From a bacterium (GTDB lineage Bacteria; Electryoneota; RPQS01), in NCBI GenBank assembly GCA_028711875.1, contig JAQTRJ010000068.1, positions 1-8,720 of the forward strand: 8,720 nucleotides of DNA. The letters are read 5' to 3'. Each line of letters begins with the position of its first letter. Positions within the stretch are counted from its first letter, which is position 1. A program made the translations under genes and the position numbers. This document shows, one piece after another, positions 1 to 5,065 of the stretch. The notes below the pieces were generated by a model, which did not search any database, was not told the DNA's origin, and saw only the letters and a program-made list of their open reading frames with translations.

Positions 1-8
1 CCACGAGC

Positions 9-1352
9 ATGAACGCCACCGCGGCGGGAATCGCGCCGGTCGCAGCGCTCCTGGCCGGAGACGTGCTGTATGCTTCATTTCCCGAGAGTCTTCGTCCGCG
101 ATTTTCCCCCGCTCACGCCGCCGCACCGATCCTGACGAGTCTCGTGCTGATCGCACTGCCGCTCGCCTCGTCGCTGTCCATCCAGACGATGCCCACCCTC
201 TCATGGCGGATGGCGCTCGCCTGCGTGGTGCTCGCGGCGGGAGCGGCGTGGACGGCGCTGTCCCGTCTGCCCCGCTGGAGTTTCGCGTTTCTCTTTCTCG
301 CCGCGATTCTGCTGGGAAGAGTTCTCGACATCCGCGAGCCGATTTTGGAATTGGGTGAAACCGTCGGCCGATACGAAGCGATCACCCTGCCCCAGCTGCT
401 GTTCTATCTGGCGGGAGCGCTGCTGCTCGCCGCCCTGTTCTCGGTGTGGATCGGGCGTCGGCTTCGCCTCTCCGCACAAACCGACCAAACGTTTCAGTTC
501 GGCGGCGAAACCCTGCGTCTCTTTTCACCGCCGCGACGCGCGCCGGAGATGGTCTCAACGGCTCAGCTCGCCGCCGTGACTCCCGAAGCGTATTCTGTTG
601 TCGTGTTCGGCGATGTCACCGGCGCCGAATCGCCCCTGCACACGCGGCGCGGCGGATACTTCGCCTTCCGGGCGCTGGCGCGCATCATCGAAGAATTTCG
701 TCCACGGTTCGCTGTCTCGCTCGGTGATTTGGCCACCCAAGCCACCCGCCCCGCTTATACGCGCGTGCGAAAGTTTCTGCGCGACATTCCGGTTCCGCTG
801 GCCGTTACTCCCGGCAATCATGACGTGGTGTTCCGCGAGCGCTACAACGCGGCTCATTTCCACGCGCTGTTCGGTCCCGACAACGTCAGCTTTCGCGTCG
901 GTTCCGTTCGTTTTCTGCTGCTCAATAACGCCTGGGGCGCGGTCGGCGAAGATCAAATCACATGGCTTGAGAAAATTCTCCACGAGGATACGTCCCCGTT
1001 CCGGCTGGTCTTCTGCCACAAGCCGCTGTTCGATCCGCGCGATGATGAATGCTACGCGATGGAAGTCCGCGAGCACGCCGAGCGGCTTCACGAATTGTTC
1101 CGCGTCCATTCGGTGACGGCGGTGTTCTCGGGACATATTCACTCGCTGTCGGCGCATGTGCGCGACGGCGTCACCTATATCGTATCCGGCGGCGCGGGAT
1201 CGCGGCCGGTGGATGACGAAATACCCTATCATTATCTTTGGATTGACGCGAGCCGCTCTTCGCTTACCGTGCGCGCGCTGCCCTTGAGCGGAGCCGCGCG
1301 CGGCCGTCCCGCGACGCCTCTGCTCGAACTTCATCTTTCACCCCGGACATGA
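9..1352 (+). CDS. Membrane-anchored calcineurin-like metallophosphoesterase (5' end possibly outside window)
   Basis: The N-terminal third is hydrophobic, with membrane segments at about residues 5-22, 38-58, 68-84, 90-106 and 127-148. A metallophosphoesterase domain follows (about 195-425). Its metal-binding motifs are visible in order: FGDVTG (D202), SLGD (D240), PGNHD (N270, H271, D272), CHKP (H337) and SGHIH (H376, H378). Motif I is normally DxH, but Thr stands where His is expected; the other ligands are intact, so activity remains plausible. The family hydrolyses phosphomono- or diesters using two metal ions. The substrate cannot be read from the sequence, but membrane anchoring suggests a lipid-linked or envelope phosphate. 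Only eight bases precede the ATG, the frame is open to the window edge and no convincing ribosome site is visible, so the true start may lie further upstream. The stop overlaps the start of the next gene (ATGA), which suggests translational coupling to the glycosyltransferase. Confidence 0.88.
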   Translation: MNATAAGIAPVAALLAGDVLYASFPESLRPRFSPAHAAAPILTSLVLIALPLASSLSIQTMPTLSWRMALACVVLAAGAAWTALSRLPRWSFAFLFLAAILLGRVLDIREPILELGETVGRYEAITLPQLLFYLAGALLLAALFSVWIGRRLRLSAQTDQTFQFGGETLRLFSPPRRAPEMVSTAQLAAVTPEAYSVVVFGDVTGAESPLHTRRGGYFAFRALARIIEEFRPRFAVSLGDLATQATRPAYTRVRKFLRDIPVPLAVTPGNHDVVFRERYNAAHFHALFGPDNVSFRVGSVRFLLLNNAWGAVGEDQITWLEKILHEDTSPFRLVFCHKPLFDPRDDECYAMEVREHAERLHELFRVHSVTAVFSGHIHSLSAHVRDGVTYIVSGGAGSRPVDDEIPYHYLWIDASRSSLTVRALPLSGAARGRPATPLLELHLSPRT

Positions 1353-2410
1353 GACTGCGCGGCAATAAATCGCTCGGAAAGCCTCGCAGGATTCTCGTCG
1401 TGCAGTTGCGCCGCATCGGCGACGCGCTGCTGTGCAGTCCGGCCGTCCGCGCGCTGGCTGCATATTTCCCCGATGCCGACGTGGATTTCCTGGCCGAGCC
1501 GTCCGCCGCCGAAGTGTTTCAGGGAAATCCCCGCCTGCGGGACGTGCTCGTCGCGCCGACCGACACGTCGTTATCCTCGTTTTTTCGATTCGGCCGGGAG
1601 CTGCGCCGCCGCCGCTATGATTGGGTGGTGGATTTTTTCTCCAATCCGCGCAGCGCGCAGTTTGTGTTCTTCACCGGCGCGCGCGTGCGGGTCGGATTGG
1701 ATCGCTTTGGCCGCCGCTGGAGCTACACGCATCGCGTGATCGAGGAAGCGGATGACCGCGACCTCTACGCCGTAGACTTGCGTCTGCGAATTCTTGAGCG
1801 TCTGAACGTTCCCGCCGCCGGGCGCGCGCTGGAGATTTTTTCGGATCACCGTGACGCGGCCGAGGCCGCCCGCGGGCACGACATGTTGGCGCGAGCGCCA
1901 AGCGGGACGCCGATCGTCGCGCTCGCCGTCGGCAGTCCCAATCCCGCCAAGTTCTATCCGCCCGAGTTGACGGCGCGTTTGATCCAAGGGCTGCGGGCGA
2001 ACGGCTTTTTCGTCATCGTCACGTCCGGGCCGGGAGAGACAGCGCTCGCAGAGGAAACCCTCGCGCTTCTCGCCGATTCTCCTCCGCATCTGACCGGCGC
2101 GCGTGCCGCGAGTCTGGCAGCGCTGTACCGCCGCGCGAGCGTGTATGTGGGTCCCGATTCCGCTCCCAAGCACATCGCCGCCGCGTGCGGCATTCCGACG
2201 GTGGCTTTTTTCGGAGCAGGACGACCGGTAAACTGGCAGGACACGCAGAATCCGCAAGACACACTGCTCATCGCTCCCTGCGAACTGCGCCCGCATTGCA
2301 CGGGAGCGGATTGCGCGCGTCGCCACTGTTTGCGAAGAATCTCGCCGGAGGAGATTTGCGCATCGGCAGCGAGATTCCGAACGCCCCGCCGGGAAGAACT
2401 TGGGAAATGA
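1349..2410 (+). CDS. Glycosyltransferase family 9 (ADP-heptose:LPS heptosyltransferase-like)
   Basis: This 353-residue protein has the usual GT9 length and a GT-B layout. The N-terminal acceptor lobe opens with a strand followed by QLRRIGDALLCSP (19-31), the family's signature loop. The donor lobe carries VGPDSAPKHIAAACGIP (267-283) followed by AFFG, matching the nucleotide-sugar binding motif usually written DxGxxHlAaAlg.P; the Ser-Ala-Pro-Lys stretch is a variant of the common Thr/Ser-Gly-Pro-Met. The C-terminus has four cysteines (C311, C317, C322, C327) and the typical 'ISPEEI' helix. GT9 enzymes transfer heptose or related sugars to lipopolysaccharide or other surface glycans on the cytoplasmic face of the inner membrane. 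The exact sugar is unknown. The start ATG lies inside the stop of the upstream phosphoesterase. The last 11 codons (FRTPRREELGK) and the TGA lie inside a hairpin repeat that recurs at 3646, so the native end of the protein was probably altered by the repeat. Confidence 0.92.
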   Translation: MRLRGNKSLGKPRRILVVQLRRIGDALLCSPAVRALAAYFPDADVDFLAEPSAAEVFQGNPRLRDVLVAPTDTSLSSFFRFGRELRRRRYDWVVDFFSNPRSAQFVFFTGARVRVGLDRFGRRWSYTHRVIEEADDRDLYAVDLRLRILERLNVPAAGRALEIFSDHRDAAEAARGHDMLARAPSGTPIVALAVGSPNPAKFYPPELTARLIQGLRANGFFVIVTSGPGETALAEETLALLADSPPHLTGARAASLAALYRRASVYVGPDSAPKHIAAACGIPTVAFFGAGRPVNWQDTQNPQDTLLIAPCELRPHCTGADCARRHCLRRISPEEICASAARFRTPRREELGK

Positions 2411-2430
2411 TCGTAGCGGGTGTCCGGAAT
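2374..2430 (+). repeat. Hairpin-forming repeat, copy 1 (overlaps the 3' end of the GT9 gene)
   Basis: This 57-bp unit is bounded by ATTCCGAAC (2374-2382) and GTCCGGAAT (2422-2430), which pair with one mismatch. It matches copy 2 (3646-3704) at 51 of 57 aligned bases by hand count, plus one 2-base gap. Weaker similarity continues to about 2442. The unit starts at the last base of GT9 codon 342 and contains that gene's stop codon. Confidence 0.85.
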
Positions 2431-2487
2431 GAAAGATGAGTAGTATTAGGATGCGGATTTCGAAAATTGCAGAACATTATTGAGAAT

Positions 2488-2492
2488 GGAGG
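2488..2492 (+). promoter_or_regulatory. Ribosome binding site that decides the start of the cassette gene
   Basis: GGAGG lies 6 bases before the ATG at 2499 but only 3 bases before the in-frame GTG at 2496. The spacing favours ATG 2499 as the real start. Confidence 0.7.
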
Positions 2493-2498
2493 GCAGTG

Positions 2499-3434
2499 AT
2501 GGCAAATACTACTTACGCGATAAGGCACAAGATTCTTGTTTGTGTTTGCCTGCTTACGATAGCTTCGTGTCTCCATGTCGGGTGCAATTTCGCTGTAGCT
2601 CGGGAGTCCCGTTTTCGCGGAGAGGCACTCTCGAAGCTGCTTGAACGATATGGAGGTATGTCTGTTGAATTCAACTCCGTCCAGCCTCGCTATGTTCAAG
2701 GTCAAGAGGTTATGTTCCATTATCGAATTACATGTGCGATCGAGCGCCCTTGCCCGGAAATATCTAGGAATATTGTATTGACATGCAATGGTCAAACCGT
2801 AGACTATATAAGTATGTCAATATCGAGTCCGATTCCTCCGGGTGAGAGTAATACAATATACGAATCAACCATGTCAGCGAGTAACTTTTTTCAGGAGGAT
2901 TCTGAAATCGAGTATGGATTCAGGCATTTATTACCCGGTCACTATGTTGGATACTTCGATGCGGGGATAATGTCTCCTGATTTTGAGTTTGACATTGATC
3001 CGGTTCCGGATTCGCTGTTGTCAGAATGGCAGCAGTTTAGCTATATAAATAAGTCATTAAATAGACATGTGATGACCATAACACCGGCAACGGCGGACAG
3101 CGTGCATGAGTGTCTGATCACGTTTCTCGATAAGGCCGGAGGTTCTCTATGGCGTAAGGAATCCCTGCGGCGCGGATTATTTTTCTACTCTACACGAATC
3201 GGCAGACCATTGCAGAGCGACGATAGCACTTTCTGCATGGAAATGCTACGAGCGTATGGACTTGAGGAGAATACAACGGCTAATCAGGTATTCGATTGTG
3301 CTTTCAACCTTTTTGCTCCCGGATCGGATAACGCAAAAGCAATGGCTCTAATTTGTGCCTTTGCTGAGAGAATTGGACGACAGGATGTGATTGAAGTTGC
3401 CAAGCAACACTTGAGCAGAGTCACTCCCAGATGA
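2499..3434 (+). CDS. Orphan exported protein or lipoprotein of the low-GC cassette
   Basis: I do not recognise the family of this 311-residue protein. An in-frame GTG sits directly before the ATG, but a GGAGG ribosome site fits the ATG better. The N-terminus is a secretion signal: basic residues R9-K11, a hydrophobic core from about 12, then either a lipobox-like IASC (Cys24) or a signal peptidase I site AVA (32-34). I cannot decide between lipoprotein and soluble periplasmic form. Residues of about 45-165 are beta-rich and Ig-like in pattern, with cysteines at 79, 85 and 96 and a 'LLPGHY' strand turn near 144-149. Residues of about 170-311 are mainly helical, ending in a KAMALICAFAERIG helix and a basic tail. 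Codon use is AT-rich (ATA, TTA, AGT and AGG are common), unlike every neighbour, which suggests transfer from another genome. It stands alone between two copies of a hairpin repeat. Its function is unknown. Confidence 0.8.
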   Translation: MANTTYAIRHKILVCVCLLTIASCLHVGCNFAVARESRFRGEALSKLLERYGGMSVEFNSVQPRYVQGQEVMFHYRITCAIERPCPEISRNIVLTCNGQTVDYISMSISSPIPPGESNTIYESTMSASNFFQEDSEIEYGFRHLLPGHYVGYFDAGIMSPDFEFDIDPVPDSLLSEWQQFSYINKSLNRHVMTITPATADSVHECLITFLDKAGGSLWRKESLRRGLFFYSTRIGRPLQSDDSTFCMEMLRAYGLEENTTANQVFDCAFNLFAPGSDNAKAMALICAFAERIGRQDVIEVAKQHLSRVTPR

Positions 3435-3645
3435 TTCTCTATTTGGGTAGTGAGATATTGAATTCCATAAGCCTGCCCAGAAGCCGTTGCGGCAGTATGC
3501 TTTGTACCTGCAGTACCACGATACGAATTTGCGAGTGAACCGTGAGCCGAAACGCATTCCGTGTGTTTTTTGCGAATTATAACGTTAGCCTGTGTCCTAA
3601 TCCATGTAAATCACATTCTGAGAGTGTTTAATGAATGATGACAAG

Positions 3646-3704
3646 ATTCCGGACGCCCCGGCGGAAGGAACTCGGGTGAAATGATCGCAGCGGGTGTCCG
3701 GAAT
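3646..3704 (+). repeat. Hairpin-forming repeat, copy 2
   Basis: This 59-bp unit has perfect 9-base inverted ends, ATTCCGGAC (3646-3654) and GTCCGGAAT (3696-3704). The stem extends inward by one G-T wobble and three C-G pairs, leaving a loop of about 33 bases. It is in the same orientation as copy 1, 1,272 bases downstream, and similarity runs on to about 3716. The structure resembles REP-like or other bacterial palindromic repeats. The terminal sequence does not match integron attC cores. Confidence 0.85.
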
Positions 3705-3722
3705 GACAGAGGAGCAATAAGG

Positions 3723-3747
3723 AAACGCAGCCGTGAAGGCTGCGTTT
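3723..3747 (-). terminator. Hairpin terminator of the minus-strand S4-protein operon
   Basis: The arms AAACGCAGCC (3723-3732) and GGCTGCGTTT (3738-3747) pair perfectly over 10 bp around a 5-base loop. The hairpin begins about 20 bases past the stop of the S4 gene (3769), and on the minus strand it ends in a T-rich stretch. On the plus strand it is followed by T and could also stop transcription coming from the cassette. Confidence 0.7.
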
Positions 3748-3768
3748 TCGATTGGTTGTCGCCGGGAA

Positions 3769-4152
3769 TTACTTACCACGGAACTTTTCGAGCGTGCGGC
3801 GAGTCTTCTTCGTCGGGCGCGGACCGGATTCGCGTTTGGCTCCCGCGCGCCATTCGCGCCCGGCCGTCTCCACCTGCCGGAATTTCTCCAGCGTATCGGG
3901 CGCGGTCACCTCATCGTACATCCGCTTCGCATCCTGCTTCGACAGGTTCACGTCGGCAACCTCGTTCACCCGATAGGCGCGATACAAGCCGCGCATGCGG
4001 ACTTTCACCGTATCGCCTTCGGCCACCAAGTCGCAGGCATCGCAGAATTTTTCGCCGATCATCACCTTGCCCTCGCGGCAGGCCGCCGTCGCCTGCGTGC
4101 GCGATTTAAACAACCGCGCGCGATGCAGCCAGATGTCCATGCGGAGTTTCAT
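3769..4152 (-). CDS. hslR: S4-domain RNA-binding protein, Hsp15-like
   Basis: This 127-residue protein has an S4 RNA-binding domain at about residues 4-54, with the typical pattern MDIWLHRARLFKSR, then REGKVMIG and a later 'EGDTVKV' strand. A basic tail follows, with RPTKKTRRTLEKF (112-124). In both length and tail it resembles E. coli Hsp15 (HslR, 133 residues), whose C-terminus has a similar RPDKKERRDLLRF stretch. Hsp15 binds free 50S subunits carrying nascent peptidyl-tRNA and helps recycle them after heat stress. The same role here is inference from family membership. The start ATG at 4152 is preceded by GGGAG with 5-base spacing, which lies partly in the 12-base gap after the upstream gene, so the two genes are co-transcribed. 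A second in-frame ATG at codon 5 is less likely. A hairpin terminator lies just downstream. Confidence 0.88.
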   Translation of the reverse strand: MKLRMDIWLHRARLFKSRTQATAACREGKVMIGEKFCDACDLVAEGDTVKVRMRGLYRAYRVNEVADVNLSKQDAKRMYDEVTAPDTLEKFRQVETAGREWRAGAKRESGPRPTKKTRRTLEKFRGK

Positions 4153-4164
4153 CGTCGCTCCCGA

Positions 4165-4914
4165 TCATCCGTTCGTATGAGGCGGACGCAGCACGGCGCC
4201 GGGAGCCGCGAACCGCAGCAATAACTGATCGCCGATGCGCCGCGCCCGAGTGCGCAGTTCGTCGGTAACATTGGGATAGACGAACAGCGTCGCCAGCGTC
4301 GCCACGATGGTGGTCGGACCGAAGCTGCGCGACGGAAGCTGATCTTCGACGACGGCCTGAAAGAGTTCGGGGTACTCGCGCACGGCGTCTTCCACACGAT
4401 CGCGTTCGCCGGCGCCTGCGTTCAGGGCCCGCAGATCACGCGCGACGCGCGGCAGATGATCCTCCAGCGGCTCGTCACCCGTGAGCAGCAGCGTGGCCAG
4501 CGCGGTGATCGCCCAGCCGTTGAGTCCGCTCTCGATTCGTTGATCCTGATAGACGCACAGCCAGTCGTAAGCGTCATCGCTGAGTCCCGTCGCCCAGTGT
4601 TCGAGATGAATCTCTTCCACGGCTTGCAGTCGGAGCGCCTGCCGCAGGAACTCCCCGCCCCACACCGGCAAAATCTCCTCAAGAATTCCCATCCGATCGA
4701 GCCACGCCAGCGCGCGGCCGCGCTGCGGAGATAGGAGAATCTCCCATAACGCCGGGCGCGCTTCGGAAGGAAAAACCACGATCGGCCGCGGCGCTCGTTT
4801 GAGCCAAAGCTCTTGCTCCTCCGTTGGCTCCGCATCGCCGGCCGCCCATCGCCGCGCAAGGTCCAGAAACAGCAGCGGCTTCGATTGGAAATCGGTTTCC
4901 GTGAGAGAATTCAC
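4165..4914 (-). CDS. Degenerate CCA-adding-enzyme/HD-like protein lacking catalytic residues
   Basis: This 249-residue protein has no certain family. Residues 54-85 (from PALWEILLSPQRGRALAWL to the 'GILEEILPVW' stretch) closely resemble the segment after the catalytic head of class II CCA-adding enzymes and poly(A) polymerases, which helps bind RNA. Downstream, 'ATLLLTGDEPLEDH' sits where those enzymes, and GlnD, normally have an LLHDiGKp-type HD motif, and 'LRALNAGAGERDRVEDAVREY' matches the next helix pair. The HD metal ligands are absent, and no nucleotidyltransferase domain precedes the region. It may therefore be a non-catalytic RNA-binding or scaffold derivative. The start is GTG at 4914, preceded by AAGGA (4920-4924) with 5-base spacing; an overlapping ATG at 4916 runs straight into TGA. 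It is followed after 12 bases by the S4 protein gene, whose RNA-binding role fits. The function is inferred weakly. Confidence 0.75.
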   Translation of the reverse strand: MNSLTETDFQSKPLLFLDLARRWAAGDAEPTEEQELWLKRAPRPIVVFPSEARPALWEILLSPQRGRALAWLDRMGILEEILPVWGGEFLRQALRLQAVEEIHLEHWATGLSDDAYDWLCVYQDQRIESGLNGWAITALATLLLTGDEPLEDHLPRVARDLRALNAGAGERDRVEDAVREYPELFQAVVEDQLPSRSFGPTTIVATLATLFVYPNVTDELRTRARRIGDQLLLRFAAPGAVLRPPHTNG

Positions 4915-4958
4915 ATGCGTCCTTAAAAGAGTCGCGTTTCGTTCCTGTTTTCGCTCTC

Positions 4959-4986
4959 AATATAAGAATTTCCCGCATTTTGGCAA
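4959..4986 (-). promoter_or_regulatory. Sigma70-like promoter of the minus-strand operon
   Basis: On the minus strand, TTGCCA (4986-4981) and TATATT (4964-4959) are separated by 16 bases. Each hexamer has one mismatch to the sigma70 consensus. Transcription would start near 4952, giving a leader of about 37 bases before the GTG start at 4914. Promoter motifs can differ in non-proteobacterial lineages. Confidence 0.5.
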
Positions 4987-5065
4987 GCCGCACTTGCAAC
5001 TCTCGGAAAACCTTAGCACATTAGCTCGTTAAGTCGTGACTCGAAGGTCAACCGACGGATTCGTG

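Larger units (their letters stand above)
2431..3645. other. Low-GC cassette between two direct repeat copies
   Basis: Base composition drops sharply between the two repeat copies. Hand-counted 60-base lines give 25 (from 2461), 28 (from 2641), 19 (from 2761) and 27 (from 2821) G+C, against 41 in the line from 1381 within the neighbouring GT9 gene. The segment holds one gene (2499-3434) and about 210 bases of AT-rich sequence. It sits between a plus-strand operon and a convergent minus-strand operon, a place where an insertion would do little damage. No transposase, integrase or recognisable attachment core is visible, so 'acquired cassette' is an inference from composition and flanking repeats. 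Confidence 0.6.
3435..3768. other. Gene-less interval downstream of the cassette gene
   Basis: These 334 bases lie between convergent stop codons. Bases 3435-3645 are AT-rich with no supported gene. A 35-codon frame starts in the overlapping ATGA at 3431, and a start-less open frame runs from 3454 to 3582; neither has supporting evidence. Bases 3646-3704 are the second hairpin repeat, and 3723-3747 form a terminator-like hairpin. Confidence 0.7.

Noticed and set aside
555..1334. Long minus-strand frame opposite the phosphoesterase
   Set aside because: It is a shadow frame caused by high GC. The plus strand carries all metallophosphoesterase motifs.
3431..3538. 35-codon reading frame overlapping the stop of the cassette gene (ATGA)
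   Set aside because: It is short, has no domain or signal feature and no supporting ribosome site beyond the overlap itself.
3348..3557. 69-codon minus-strand frame at the end of the cassette gene
   Set aside because: It lies mostly antisense to the better-supported plus-strand gene and has no recognisable features.
3454..3582. Start-less open frame of about 42 codons that might be a pseudogene tail
   Set aside because: A run of this length is expected fairly often by chance at this GC content, and no family is recognisable.
2374..3704. Integron gene cassette with attC sites
   Set aside because: The repeats are palindromic and flank a single gene, but their ends (ATTCCGGAC and GTCCGGAAT) lack the GTTRRRY/RYYYAAC cores of attC. 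GTTAGCC near 3584 also fails the consensus and has no matching partner.
5036..5065. Ten-residue N-terminal extension of the peptidase from GTG 5036
   Set aside because: It would place a polar, charged segment before an otherwise standard signal peptide, and no good ribosome site precedes it.
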